Program-made: the position numbers and the translations under genes
Notes under the pieces: model-generated
The model's database searches: none
Seen by the model: the letters and a program-made list of their open reading frames with translations, nothing else
Told to the model about the DNA's origin: nothing
Shown here: in pieces, positions 17,037-25,670 of the stretch
Layout of the letters: each line of letters starts with the position of its first letter
Numbering within the stretch: the first letter of the stretch is position 1
From: Nocardioides luti
GTDB taxonomy: Bacteria > Actinomycetota > Actinomycetes > Propionibacteriales > Nocardioidaceae
Direction of reading: 5' to 3'
Assembly: GCF_014212315.1 (NCBI RefSeq)
Contig: NZ_JACKXE010000001.1
Coordinates: 1,612,001-1,676,000 of the forward strand
Length of the DNA stretch: 64,000 bases

Positions 17037-17063
17037 TTGGCAGTCGTCCGGGGTGAGTGCCAA
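17037..17063. promoter_or_regulatory. CIRCE-like inverted repeat (HrcA operator-type) before fmdB
   Basis: TTGGCAGTC (17037-17045) and GAGTGCCAA (17055-17063) are separated by exactly 9 nt, with one mismatch between arms. The HrcA operator consensus is TTAGCACTC-N9-GAGTGCTAA, and actinobacterial variants with G/C changes are known. It lies between the divergent penicillin acylase and fmdB starts, near a possible plus-strand -10 (TACCAT, 17032-17037). No hrcA or groE gene is in the window. Confidence 0.55.
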
Positions 17064-17108
17064 CCCCTCGCGCCGGAGCTCACCCGTCACCTGATCGAGG
17101 ATCCGACC

Positions 17109-17444
17109 GTGCCGACCTACCAGTACTCCTGCACCGAGTGTGGCCACGCCTTCGAGCAGGTCCAGAGCTTCTCCGACGACACCCTGACTGTCTGCCCCGA
17201 GTGCCAGGGCCGCCTGCGCAAGGTCTTCAACGCCGTGGGCGTCGTCTTCAAGGGCTCGGGCTTCTACCGCACCGACAGCCGCTCCGGCTCGTCCTCGACC
17301 GTGCCCGCCGCCTCCGACTCGGGCTCGTCGTCCTCCTCGGAGAAGTCCTCGGACTCCTCGTCGTCGTCCGGGTCGTCCTCGGACAAGGCGTCCGCGAAGT
17401 CCGACAGCAAGCCCGCCGCCGCGGCCAGCACCTCGAAGGACTGA
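17109..17444 (+). CDS. FmdB-family zinc-ribbon protein
   Basis: A 111-residue protein. The N-terminal zinc ribbon has Cys8, Cys11, Cys29 and Cys32 (CTEC...CPEC), and VVFKGSGFYRTDSR completes the FmdB (CxxC_CXXC_SSSS) domain. The C-terminal ~50 residues are a Ser/Asp/Lys-rich low-complexity tail. Start is the GTG at 17109 with GAGG 8 nt upstream; this matches family N-termini (MPTYQY). Function is unresolved in the family; a regulatory or redox role is only suggested. A CIRCE-like dyad sits at its promoter. Confidence 0.88.
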   Translation: MPTYQYSCTECGHAFEQVQSFSDDTLTVCPECQGRLRKVFNAVGVVFKGSGFYRTDSRSGSSSTVPAASDSGSSSSSEKSSDSSSSSGSSSDKASAKSDSKPAAAASTSKD

Positions 17445-17454
17445 CCCTCCCATC

Positions 17455-17495
17455 GGTGGTTGAGGAGGTCGCGCAGCGACCGTCTCGAAACCACC
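17455..17495. repeat. Imperfect palindromic intergenic repeat (GGTGGTT...AACCACC)
   Basis: GGTGGTT (17455-17461) and AACCACC (17489-17495) bracket an inner hairpin GGTCGC-gca-GCGACC. It starts 11 nt after the fmdB stop and is followed by a small GTGGAG/CTCCAC hairpin. I recognise this sequence type as a recurrent intergenic palindrome in Nocardioides-like genomes, but only one copy is here. A terminator role for fmdB is possible. Confidence 0.6.
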
Positions 17496-17544
17496 CCTGT
17501 GGAGGAGCGCTCCACGCCGGCGCGGAAGTGCCTAGCGTCGGGGG

Positions 17545-18186
17545 ATGCCCTCACCGCGTGACCGTGCGACCCGCCTCGCCGGAGGCGTACGCCGTGCCGT
17601 GCTGCGCCGCCGCCGGCTGCTCGCCGCGCTGCTGACCGCGGTGGCGGTCGGCACCGGCCTGCACGCGACCACCGCTCCCCCGCCGGCCCGGGTCGCGGTC
17701 GTGGTCGCGGCGCACGACCTGCCCTCGGGGGCGGTCGTCACGGAGGCCGACCTCACCACCGCGGCCTTCGCCCCCGGCTCGGTCCCGTCGGGCCTCGCCG
17801 ACGCCCCCGTCGGGCGGACCCTGGCCGGGCCGCTGCGCGCGGGCGAGCCGGTGACCGACGTCCGCCTCGTCGGGCCGGGCCTCGCCGCGGGCCACCCGGG
17901 GCTCACCGCGGTGCCGGTCCGGCTGCCCGACGCGGCGATGGCCGGGCTGCTGCGCGCGGGCGACCGGATCGACCTGGTCGCCTCGGACCCCCAGGGCTCG
18001 GGCGCCCGGACGGTCGCCGCGGGAGCCGTCGTCGTGGCGGTGCCACGGGTGGCCGACGACGCCGGGACGACCACGGCGGCGGGGCTCCCGGGCCGGCTGG
18101 TCGTGGTGGGGGTGCCGCCGGGCGACATGGAGCCGCTGGCGGACGCGTCGGTCCGCTACTTCCTGACCTTCGCGTACACGCACTAG
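17545..18186 (+). CDS. SAF-domain protein (CpaB/RcpC-like)
   Basis: A 213-residue protein. A strongly basic N-terminus and one TM (residues ~22-40) are followed by a SAF domain (VVVAAHDLPSGAVVTEADL, GRTLAGPLRAGEPVTDVRLVG) and a second beta-rich part. CpaB/RcpC proteins with this fold help assemble Flp pili, but no other pilus genes are nearby and the protein is short. Membrane-anchored with the SAF domain outside is the safest reading. It lies between fmdB and mscL on the same strand. Confidence 0.8.
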   Translation: MPSPRDRATRLAGGVRRAVLRRRRLLAALLTAVAVGTGLHATTAPPPARVAVVVAAHDLPSGAVVTEADLTTAAFAPGSVPSGLADAPVGRTLAGPLRAGEPVTDVRLVGPGLAAGHPGLTAVPVRLPDAAMAGLLRAGDRIDLVASDPQGSGARTVAAGAVVVAVPRVADDAGTTTAAGLPGRLVVVGVPPGDMEPLADASVRYFLTFAYTH

Positions 18187-18225
18187 CCTCGAAGGGCCCC
18201 CCACCACTCGGACCCAGGAGCCCCC

Positions 18226-18597
18226 ATGACCGGATTCAAGAACTTCATCCTCCGCGGCAACCTCGTGGAGCTCGCCGTCGCGTTCATCATGGCCGGCGCC
18301 TTCGCCGGCGTCGTGACCGCGACCGTCGACGTCATCCTCGGCATCGTCGGCAAGATCGGCGGCGAGCCGGACTTCTCGATCTGGAAGCCGGCCGGCCTGC
18401 TGATCGGCGCCTGGATCACCGCGATCGTCTCGTTCCTGATCCTCGCGGCGGTCGTCTACTTCCTGATCGTGAAGCCCTACACCGCCGCGAAGCAGCGCTA
18501 CTTCCCCGAGGAGGAGAAGGGCCTGCCCGCCGACATCGCCATGCTCACCGAGATCCGCGACCTGCTCGCCCAGCAGGGCGGTCGCCCGCAGGTCTGA
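18226..18597 (+). CDS. mscL: Large-conductance mechanosensitive channel MscL
   Basis: A 123-residue channel subunit of normal length. FKNFILRGNLVELAVAFIMAGAFAGVV is the amphipathic N-helix plus TM1, with the gate residues; TM2 is at ~65-85 (ITAIVSFLILAAVVYFLIV). The C-terminal helix LTEIRDLLAQ is present. It forms a pentamer that opens on osmotic downshock. RBS AGGAG lies 5 nt before the ATG. A TAGCCT hexamer at 18184-18189 could be its -10, just after the SAF stop. Confidence 0.97.
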   Translation: MTGFKNFILRGNLVELAVAFIMAGAFAGVVTATVDVILGIVGKIGGEPDFSIWKPAGLLIGAWITAIVSFLILAAVVYFLIVKPYTAAKQRYFPEEEKGLPADIAMLTEIRDLLAQQGGRPQV

Positions 18598-18603
18598 CTG
18601 CCG

Positions 18604-18849
18604 TCAGCCGTGGTGGGGCGGGACCTGCGCCTTGAGCCAGGTCTCGCCAGGATCCTCGCGGCCGCCGTCGGCGCGGTGCCCCGCACCCGGGTCGCGCTCG
18701 TCGCTCGTGGTGTCCGGGAGGACGTCCCCGAAGACCGCGGCCAGCCGCTTGCGCCGCTGCCAGTCGGTCTCCGCGGGCTTGCCGTCCGTGGGCTCGTCCG
18801 CGGGCCCGTCCGCGGGGCTCCCCGCCCCGGTCCCGCGGGGGCCGGTCAC
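18604..18849 (-). CDS. Small hydrophilic protein coupled to the LCP gene
   Basis: An 81-residue protein starting at a GTG that overlaps the LCP stop (GTGA, 18846-18849), so it is translationally coupled. It is Gly/Pro/Asp-rich at both ends, with a compact central helix DWQRRKRLAAVFGDVLP and a C-terminal TWLKAQVPPHHG. The RRKRLAAVFGDVLP core and PPHHG end look like a conserved actinobacterial small protein, but I know no function. Cytoplasmic; no Cys or TM. Confidence 0.72.
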   Translation of the reverse strand: MTGPRGTGAGSPADGPADEPTDGKPAETDWQRRKRLAAVFGDVLPDTTSDERDPGAGHRADGGREDPGETWLKAQVPPHHG

Positions 18850-20045
18850 GAGCAGAGGCCGGCGTCGGCCAGCGCCTGCGCGTCGGCCTCGTTGGAGCCG
18901 GAGCCGTTGCCCGACCCGTTGCCGGACGGGTTCTTCGACCCGGGCAGGTTGCCGGCGCTGATCACGTCGGTCGCGAGGCGCCGGGTGAGCGGCTCGTCGT
19001 CGATGATCTTCTGCCACACGCCCTTGGCCTGGGGCGTCCACACGAGGTGGTTGGGGTTGGTCGGGTCGACCGTGTTCGGGATCGTGATGAACTGGATCTT
19101 GTCCAGCCCGATGTTGCGGAACTCGTAGCCCAGGCCGCCGATCTTCTTGAGGCTGCCGAGGGCGGGGTCCAGGGTCAGGGACTTGGTCGCGGCCTCGAGG
19201 AACTTCACGATCTTGATCGGGTTCGCCAGCGTGCCGGCGGCGACGACCTGGTGCGCCATCGAGGCGATGAACGCCTGCTGGCGCTTCATCCGGCCGGTGT
19301 CGGAGCCGTTGCCGACGACGTACCGCTCGCGCACGTAGTTGAGGGCCTGCTGGCCCGCGATCTTGCGCGTCCCGGCGGGGATGTTGATGCCGTGGGCCGG
19401 GTCGACGATGTCCTCGGGGATGCAGACCTCGACGCCGCCGATGGCGTCGACCATGTCGCGGAAGCCCTCGAAGTTCACGACGACGTAGTGGTCCACGAGG
19501 ACGCCGGTGAGCTTCTCGAACTGGTGGATCGTGCAGGCGGGCCCGCCGACGGAGTAGGCCTCGTTCCACAGCACGTGGGTGCCGCCGGCGATGTCGTCGC
19601 CGTTCTCGTCGGTGCAGGTGGGCCGGTCGACGGCCGAGTCGCGCGGGATGCTGATGCCGTAGGCGCGGGTCCGGTCGGCCGACAGGTGGATCAGGATCGT
19701 CGTGTCCGACCGCGCGCCGCCGCCGGTCAGGTTGTCGATGTTGCACCCGTTGCAGTCCCGGCTGTCCGAGCCCATCACCAGGATGTTGAGCGGCTCCTGG
19801 GGGCCGGTCACCTTCGGCTTGTCCGGCCGGTCGGTGCCGATCTGGCCGCTCAGGTCGACGACGTTCAGGTTGCCGTTGAGGTGCCGGTAGAGGAAGACCA
19901 CCGACAAACCGGTCACCAGGCCGAGGACGAGGACCGTCGCCAGCACGATCTTGCCGACCGTGTGCCGCTTGCGCACCCGCCCCTTGCGCTTGGGCGCACC
20001 GGACCCCGCCTGGGCACTGGGCTGCTCGGCGTCGGACACGGACAT
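18846..20045 (-). CDS. LytR-CpsA-Psr (LCP) family cell-wall glycopolymer ligase
   Basis: A 399-residue protein with a basic cytoplasmic N-terminus (KRKGRVRKRH), one TM (residues ~31-52) and an extracellular LCP domain. LNILVMGSDSRD, ARSDTTILIHL, GISIPRDS and ALNYVRERYV carry the Asp/Arg residues that bind the polyprenyl-pyrophosphate substrate. A Gly/Ser/Asn-rich linker lies near the C-terminus. It transfers teichoic-acid-like or arabinogalactan-like polymers to peptidoglycan. ATG at 20045 has GAGG only 3 nt upstream; the GTG two codons on has better spacing. Confidence 0.92.
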   Translation of the reverse strand: MSVSDAEQPSAQAGSGAPKRKGRVRKRHTVGKIVLATVLVLGLVTGLSVVFLYRHLNGNLNVVDLSGQIGTDRPDKPKVTGPQEPLNILVMGSDSRDCNGCNIDNLTGGGARSDTTILIHLSADRTRAYGISIPRDSAVDRPTCTDENGDDIAGGTHVLWNEAYSVGGPACTIHQFEKLTGVLVDHYVVVNFEGFRDMVDAIGGVEVCIPEDIVDPAHGINIPAGTRKIAGQQALNYVRERYVVGNGSDTGRMKRQQAFIASMAHQVVAAGTLANPIKIVKFLEAATKSLTLDPALGSLKKIGGLGYEFRNIGLDKIQFITIPNTVDPTNPNHLVWTPQAKGVWQKIIDDEPLTRRLATDVISAGNLPGSKNPSGNGSGNGSGSNEADAQALADAGLCS

Positions 20046-20215
20046 GCACCTCGGAGGGACGACAGGTTCGGGAACTGCGGGGGCTGGATCGACGGCTGGC
20101 TCGACGCCCGGGACGAAGAGCTCCGCGCAGGCGAACCTACGCGAGATCCCCAAATTGTCGCGCTGACCTGCCGTTCTGCACAAACCCTCGGTCCCGTGCG
20201 GACGCCGGCACCTCC

Positions 20216-20221
20216 TAGCCT
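20216..20221 (+). promoter_or_regulatory. -10 element of leaderless argS
   Basis: TAGCCT lies 7 nt before the argS ATG (20229), with no Shine-Dalgarno between. This matches the leaderless pattern seen at sepX, the UGPase gene and others in this window. Confidence 0.6.
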
Positions 20222-20228
20222 GTCCCCC

Positions 20229-21986
20229 ATGGCCTCCCCCGCGCACGTCCTCACCGAACGCCTCCAGCGCGCCCTGGGCGCGGCGTTCGGCCCGGAGTAC
20301 GCCGCCGTCGACCCCGTCCTGCGGCCCTCGCAGTTCGCCGACTTCCAGGCGAATGCCGCACTGGCACTGGCGAAACGCCTCGGCACCAGCCCCCGCGAGG
20401 TCGCCGCCCGGCTGGTCGAGCACCTCGACGTGGCCGACGCCTGCGACGCCCCGGTGGTCAGCGGGCCGGGCTTCGTCAACCTGTCGCTCACGCCCGCCTG
20501 GGTCGCCGCGGCCACGACCGCGCTCGCGGCCGACCCGCGGGTCGGCGTACCCCTCGAGGAGCCGCAGGTCGTCCCCGTCGACTACTCCGCGCCGAACGTC
20601 GCGAAGGAGATGCACGTCGGCCACCTGCGCACGACGGTCGTCGGCGACGCGCTCGCGCGCACGCTCGAGCACCTGGGCCACCACGTCATCCGGCAGAACC
20701 ACATCGGCGACTGGGGCACGCCGTTCGGGATGCTCATCGAGCACCTCCTCGAGGTCGGCGAGGAGTCCGACGAGGCCGCGCTGCTGGTCTCGGACCCGAA
20801 CGCGTTCTACCAGGCCGCCCGGGCGAAGTTCGACGCCGACACCGACGGCACCGACTTCGCCGCGCGCGCCCGGGCCCGCGTCGTCGCGCTGCAGGCCGGC
20901 GACCCCGAGACGCTGCGGCACTGGGAGCGGCTGATCGCCCTGTCGACGGCGTACTTCAACTCGATCTACGACCTCCTGGGCGTGACCCTGACCGACGCCG
21001 ACCTGGCCGGCGAGTCGACCTACAACGACGAGCTGCCCGGCATCTGCGCGGAGCTCGAGGCGGCCGGGATCGCCGAGGTCAGCGAGGGCGCCCTGTGCGT
21101 CTTCCTCGACGGCTTCACCGGCCGCGAGGGCAAGCCGGTGCCGCTGATCATCCGCAAGAGCGACGGCGGCTACGGCTACGGCACCACCGACCTCGCCACG
21201 ATCCGTCACCGCGTGCGCGACCTCGGCGCGGACCGGATCCTCTACGTCATCGGCGAGCCCCAGTCGCTGCACCTGCGGATGGTCTGGGCGACCGCCCGCA
21301 AGGCGGGCTGGCTGCCCGACGACGTCGAGGTCGTGCACGTGCAGATCGGCAACGTCCTCGGCTCCGACGGCAAGATCCTCAAGACCCGCAGCGGCGCACC
21401 GGTCCGGCTGCGCGCGCTGCTCGAGGAGGCGGTCGAGCGCGCCACCGCGCTGCTGGTCGAGTCGCGGCCCGACGTGGCCGAGGCCGACCGGGCCGTCGTG
21501 GCGCGCCAGGTCGGCATCGCCGCGGTGAAGTACGCCGACCTGTCGGTCTCCCACGACAGCGAGTACGCCTTCGACCTGGACCGGATGGTCTCGGCGTCCG
21601 GCAACACCGGGCCCTACCTGCAGTACGCCGCCACCCGCATCCGGTCGATCCTGCGCCGGGCCGACGACGCCGGGACGGGCGGCCTCTCCTCGGTCGCGAG
21701 CGCGCCGATGGTCGTCACCGACGAGGCGGAGCGCGCGCTGATGCTCGCGCTGCTCGCGTTCGGCGACACGGTCGCGGGCGTCGGGGCCACCCTCGAGCCG
21801 CACCGCCTGTGCACGTACCTCTTCGAGCTGGCGCAGGCGTTCACGACGTTCTACGACCGCTGCCCCGTGCTCAAGGCCGAGGGCGACGACGTCCGCGCGT
21901 CGCGGCTCGCGCTCTGCGCGCTGACGCTGCGGGTGCTGGAGCAGGGGCTGGACCTGCTCGGCATCACGGCGCCCGAGCGGATGTAG
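20229..21986 (+). CDS. argS: Arginyl-tRNA synthetase
   Basis: A 585-residue class I synthetase. The N-terminal Add-1 domain (PSQFADFQANAALALAKRLG) is followed by SAPNVAKEMHVGHLRTTVVG containing the HVGH form of the HIGH motif. KILKTRSG replaces KMSKS, as is usual for ArgRS, and the DALR anticodon-binding domain ends in the typical PERM. Upstream in-frame sequence before 20229 is not family-like. It is divergent from the LCP gene and followed 4 nt later by the propeller gene. Confidence 0.97.
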   Translation: MASPAHVLTERLQRALGAAFGPEYAAVDPVLRPSQFADFQANAALALAKRLGTSPREVAARLVEHLDVADACDAPVVSGPGFVNLSLTPAWVAAATTALAADPRVGVPLEEPQVVPVDYSAPNVAKEMHVGHLRTTVVGDALARTLEHLGHHVIRQNHIGDWGTPFGMLIEHLLEVGEESDEAALLVSDPNAFYQAARAKFDADTDGTDFAARARARVVALQAGDPETLRHWERLIALSTAYFNSIYDLLGVTLTDADLAGESTYNDELPGICAELEAAGIAEVSEGALCVFLDGFTGREGKPVPLIIRKSDGGYGYGTTDLATIRHRVRDLGADRILYVIGEPQSLHLRMVWATARKAGWLPDDVEVVHVQIGNVLGSDGKILKTRSGAPVRLRALLEEAVERATALLVESRPDVAEADRAVVARQVGIAAVKYADLSVSHDSEYAFDLDRMVSASGNTGPYLQYAATRIRSILRRADDAGTGGLSSVASAPMVVTDEAERALMLALLAFGDTVAGVGATLEPHRLCTYLFELAQAFTTFYDRCPVLKAEGDDVRASRLALCALTLRVLEQGLDLLGITAPERM

Positions 21987-21990
21987 CCCG

Positions 21991-23340
21991 GTGTTCGACC
22001 TCTCCTTCGCGGCGACGCACCGCTTCCGGCCGTTCGCGCTGGTGGCGCCGGGCTTCGCGGCCGTGGAGGAGGGAGCGCCTGCCGTCGGTGACGGCGGAGA
22101 CAGCGAGGCGCTGGTCCGGGCTGACGCCGGGCCGGTGGCGCCGTACGCCGCGGTGGAGGTCGACGTCGCCCCGGTGGAGCTCTCGGGCCGGGTGGCGGTC
22201 GGGCTGGCGACCGCCGACGACCAGCACGTGCTCGTGACCTGGACGCCGCGCTCGTCGCGCCTCGCGATCTCGGTGCGCCGGCGCGGCCGCACGCGGGTGG
22301 TGCGGCGCCGCAAGGTCGCGCTGCCGGCGTCCTTCCGACTGGCGTTCGTGCTCAACGAGCAGCAGGTGACCGGGCTCGTCGACACCGGCGACGGCTGGCG
22401 GCCGGTGCTCACCGAGCGGACCCGGGTGGCCGCGCTGGTCGACCTGCGCCGCGAGGACGAGCTGGCCGCGCACGCCTACGCGTGGGGCGGCGGCACCCTC
22501 ACCGCGGTGCGCGCGGGGCTCTTCGGGATGGTCGGGCTGCGGGATCCCCACCTCGTCCAGCACGCCGACGGGACGCCGTACGTCCGCGACGGCCGGCACT
22601 GGCTGACCTGGACGTGCGCGGGGCTCGGCTTCTTCCAGCAGGCGCACTGGTCGGTGTGGTCGGTCGACCTCGCCGACCCCGAGAGGATGCGGTTGGAGTC
22701 GCAGCTGTTCTCGCGGCGCGACGGCCGGGTGCTCGGCGACCACGCCGGGCACCTCGTGCGCGACGGCGACCGCTGGCTGGTCGCGACCAGCTCGTGGGGC
22801 GACTTCGGGGCCGGCTCGATCCACGTGCGGCACACCTCGACGCGGGCCGACCTGCTCACCGGCGTGCACGTGCTCGACACCGAGCCCACCGCGCTGCCGA
22901 CCCCGCACGGCACGTGGGACCCGGCGCTGCTCCGGGTCGACGACCGCTGGCACGTCGCCTTCGTCGAGAGCCCCTCGCAGCAGCCCTTCCGCTTCGGCCC
23001 GGCCCTGGCCACCACCACGGCGGCCGCGTGGACCGAGGGCCTCTCAGCCGTCCCGACGCCGGTCATGCGCCAGTGCGAGGGCACCGTGCTCGTGACCGTC
23101 GGCGACCGGCCGTGGCTGCTCGCCAGCGACGCCGACGAGCGGTGCTACCCGGTGCTCGACCTCGAGGGCCGGCGGGTCGGCCGGCTCGACGCGCCGTACC
23201 TCACCAACATCCCGCACCCGCAGCTCGTCGCCGACCCCGCCGGAGGCTGGCTGGTGCTGACCTTCGACGGGACGGCGTACGAGCGTCGGGTGCTGGGGTA
23301 CGGCGGCCACGGGGACGTGGTCGTGCTGCACTCCCGCTAG
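21991..23340 (+). CDS. Five-bladed beta-propeller (GH43/GH32-like) protein
   Basis: A 449-residue protein from a GTG 4 nt after argS. The C-terminal two-thirds has repeated propeller elements: GLRDPHLVQHADGT with a putative catalytic Asp, HWSVWSVDLADP, WDPALLRVDDRWHVAFVES, and CEGTVLV with a possible catalytic Glu. These resemble glycosidases that cleave fructosides or arabinosides. The first ~150 residues form an Ala/Val-rich beta domain. No signal peptide is seen, so it is probably cytoplasmic. Substrate unknown. Confidence 0.62.
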   Translation: MFDLSFAATHRFRPFALVAPGFAAVEEGAPAVGDGGDSEALVRADAGPVAPYAAVEVDVAPVELSGRVAVGLATADDQHVLVTWTPRSSRLAISVRRRGRTRVVRRRKVALPASFRLAFVLNEQQVTGLVDTGDGWRPVLTERTRVAALVDLRREDELAAHAYAWGGGTLTAVRAGLFGMVGLRDPHLVQHADGTPYVRDGRHWLTWTCAGLGFFQQAHWSVWSVDLADPERMRLESQLFSRRDGRVLGDHAGHLVRDGDRWLVATSSWGDFGAGSIHVRHTSTRADLLTGVHVLDTEPTALPTPHGTWDPALLRVDDRWHVAFVESPSQQPFRFGPALATTTAAAWTEGLSAVPTPVMRQCEGTVLVTVGDRPWLLASDADERCYPVLDLEGRRVGRLDAPYLTNIPHPQLVADPAGGWLVLTFDGTAYERRVLGYGGHGDVVVLHSR

Positions 23341-23344
23341 GGGA

Positions 23345-24025
23345 TCAGCGGACGACGTACCACGCGCTGGTCGAGGCCGCGGGACGGTCGTCGCCGTGCT
23401 CGCCGTCGTCGTCGCCCTCGTCCTCGCCCTGGCAGTCGTCGCCCTGGTCGTCGTCCTCGGAGGCGTTGTCGGTGCCGTCGTCGTCGCTGTCCTCGGCGCC
23501 GTCCTCGGTGCCGTCGTCGTCGGAGTCCGCGTCGTGGGCGGAGGTGCCGTCCTCGTTCTCGTCCTCGTCGGCGACGCCGTCGTCGTCGGAGTCGTCGTCG
23601 TCGGCCTGGCAGGTCTCCGTCGCGTCGTCCTCGTCCTCGTTGTCGGCGCCGTCGTGGTCGGCGTCCTCGTCACCGTCGACCGTGCCGTCGTCGTCGGTGT
23701 CGCCGTCCTCGGGGTCGGTCGACTGCGAGCCGTCGTGGACCTCGTCGCCGTCGTCGTCGCCGTCGTCGTCGGAGTCCTCGTCGCGGGGGTCGGTGCCGTG
23801 GCGGAACTCGGCGATGTTCTTGAGGCCGTCGTGGTCGGCGTCCCGCTTGGCGTTCGCCTTGTTCGCGTTCAGGTGGTGGGCGACCTCCCACCGGTTGGGC
23901 ATGCCGTCGTGGTCGCGGTCGCCGCCCGCGGCGCCGGCGGGCGCCGTCAGGGTCAGCAGGCCGGCGACGGCCATGGCGGAGGTGGCGGACACGACCTTGA
24001 AGGTCGGGCTGTCGAGCAGGGACAT
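23345..24025 (-). CDS. Secreted Asp-rich protein with thrombospondin type 3-like calcium repeats
   Basis: A 226-residue protein. A hydrophobic segment at ~15-33 ending AGAAG is a likely Sec signal. The mature part begins GDRDHDGMPNRWEVAHHLN, a classic TSP3/EF-hand-like calcium loop, then continues into at least eight DxDxDG-type units (DSDDDG, DADHDG, DTDDDG). The protein is extremely acidic and likely folds only with calcium. Role unknown: adhesion or cell-surface calcium binding. RBS GGAGA lies 6 nt before the ATG. It lies downstream of two GHL15-type genes on the same strand. Confidence 0.8.
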   Translation of the reverse strand: MSLLDSPTFKVVSATSAMAVAGLLTLTAPAGAAGGDRDHDGMPNRWEVAHHLNANKANAKRDADHDGLKNIAEFRHGTDPRDEDSDDDGDDDGDEVHDGSQSTDPEDGDTDDDGTVDGDEDADHDGADNEDEDDATETCQADDDDSDDDGVADEDENEDGTSAHDADSDDDGTEDGAEDSDDDGTDNASEDDDQGDDCQGEDEGDDDGEHGDDRPAASTSAWYVVR

Positions 24026-24158
24026 GGGGGTCTCCGGGGGTCTCGCCGGCCGGGGCCGGGTGGGACGGATCGTGACGGGCGGCGACGCCGCCCTCGACCA
24101 CCACCTGTCACCGGACGTGGCCTGCGTTACACCGGCCCGGCGACGTACGGCGTGGGCG

Positions 24159-25541
24159 TCAGTTGCGCAGGATCGAGGCGGTGGCCGGTGCGAGCCGGAC
24201 GGAGTCGACGCGGCGGCCGTTGGCGGTGCGGTACGACCGGCCCAGGGCGATCCGCTGCGCGGTGCTGCTCGGGTTCACGAGCACCATCCCGCCGGCGTAC
24301 TCGCGCCGCCAGATGCCGCTGGGCAGGCGCTCCCGCGGACCGGCCGGCTGGCCGATCTCGATGGTGGGCGCGGACAGCCAGTGGTTGGTGAACTCCTCGT
24401 CCGGCACGAAGATGCTCGAGCCGGTGCGGCCGTTCCACGTCAGCAGCCAGGTGGCGCGGTGGTAGACCTGCGAGGCCACGTCCGCGGTGGTGCTGTAGGT
24501 GACGGCGAGCAGCGGCATGCCGCGCTGGGCGCACCAAGCGGCCAGCTGCATCTTCCACTCCCAGTCGGCACCGGTGAAGCGGCCGGAGTCGTCGCTGAGG
24601 CCCCACTTGACGAAGTACTCGTTCTCCCAGCCGGAGACGTACGGCGACCAGTCCTCGACGACCGAGCGCCAGTCGTCCCACTGGAAGGCGATGTTGGTGA
24701 TCGCCTGGTAGCCCGCCGCCTGCAGCCCCGGGCCGACCCGGGAGAGGAACTTCTCCGTGGCGGCGTACATCTGGGCGTCGGTGGAGATCCGGGTCGAGAC
24801 CCGGTTGTCGAAGACGGTGTGGCTGAGCTCGGTGAGGACGTCGTCGAGCATGACGCCGTCCCAGTCGTGGGCCCTGAGCTCCCGGAGCACGTTGCCCGAC
24901 CAGCGGCGGGCGTAGGCCGGGCGGCTCACGTCCATGGGGTAGAGCCCGGGCCAGTCCGACCACTCGAGCTGGCGGCCGGCGGCGTCGCGGAGGAACCAGC
25001 CGGGGTGGTGGCGCATCGCCCAGTGATAGCCGACGCCGGTCGGCAGGATCCGGTTGTCGAGCGTGCACGCGGCGTCGCGGCAGGCGCCGGCGACGGTCGC
25101 GGAGACGTCCTTGTACATCAGCACCTGGACGTCGGGGTTCTTCGCCTTGAGCACCGGGATCAGGTCGTACTCCCAGGGCTGGATGACGACGTAGTTGCCC
25201 TTCCACGCCTCCGGCGTCGAGTCCGGGTCGCCCCAGTCGAGCATCAGCGTGCCGGCGGAGCCCTCGCTCGTCGTACGACGGGGGGCGGCGGCGCGCGCGG
25301 TCTTCGAGGTGGCCTTGGTGCTCGTGGCGACGGCCGTGCGCGCGAGCGGGCGGGCGGTGCCGGTCGAGGTGCCGGCGGTGGCGACCGCGTTCGACACCGA
25401 CCCGCCGAGGTCGAGGGTGAGGTCGGCGTGGCCGACGTCGTGCTGGGCAGGCCGGGGTGCGGCGACGGTGGCCGTGCTGTCACCCGCGAGGGAGACGAGC
25501 ACGAGGGTCAGCGCCACACCGAGGGCGTCGAGGATCCGCAT
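24159..25541 (-). CDS. Secreted putative glycoside hydrolase, GHL15-like (copy 1)
   Basis: A 460-residue protein. An N-terminal hydrophobic signal (ILDALGVALTLVLVSLAGDS) and a Thr/Ala/Pro-rich linker (to ~95) precede a TIM-barrel-like domain. Motifs are GTLMLDWGDP, VLMYKDVSATV, YHWAMRHHPGWFLRD, WDGVMLDDV (candidate acidic pair) and the LLTWNGRTGSSIFVP C-terminal region. The pattern matches the hypothetical GHL15 family of extracellular hydrolases; activity is unproven. Two Cys (GACRDAAC) may form a disulfide. The next minus-strand gene upstream is a full-length paralogue. Confidence 0.72.
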   Translation of the reverse strand: MRILDALGVALTLVLVSLAGDSTATVAAPRPAQHDVGHADLTLDLGGSVSNAVATAGTSTGTARPLARTAVATSTKATSKTARAAAPRRTTSEGSAGTLMLDWGDPDSTPEAWKGNYVVIQPWEYDLIPVLKAKNPDVQVLMYKDVSATVAGACRDAACTLDNRILPTGVGYHWAMRHHPGWFLRDAAGRQLEWSDWPGLYPMDVSRPAYARRWSGNVLRELRAHDWDGVMLDDVLTELSHTVFDNRVSTRISTDAQMYAATEKFLSRVGPGLQAAGYQAITNIAFQWDDWRSVVEDWSPYVSGWENEYFVKWGLSDDSGRFTGADWEWKMQLAAWCAQRGMPLLAVTYSTTADVASQVYHRATWLLTWNGRTGSSIFVPDEEFTNHWLSAPTIEIGQPAGPRERLPSGIWRREYAGGMVLVNPSSTAQRIALGRSYRTANGRRVDSVRLAPATASILRN

Positions 25542-25670
25542 GTGACCATTGGTGGCCCTGCGACCCCTGGGAGGCAGGGGCTTCGGAGGCGCGGCTGTCT
25601 AGCCCTTCTGGGCCATGGCGCTCCGCCGATCGGTCGGCGACGACCGACGGAGCACCCGGCCCCCCATGGC

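Noticed and set aside
23396..24391. Val/Leu-rich plus-strand ORF that looks like a membrane protein
   Set aside because: The hydrophobicity is the mirror of GAC (Asp) codons in the TSP3-like gene on the other strand; it has no start signal or family pattern.
25542..25670. A ligand-binding riboswitch before GHL15-like copy 1
   Set aside because: The minus-strand leader can form two exclusive 6-bp hairpins (CCCCTG/CAGGGG or CCCTGC/GCAGGG), but no known aptamer motif is present and the second copy lacks the same structure.
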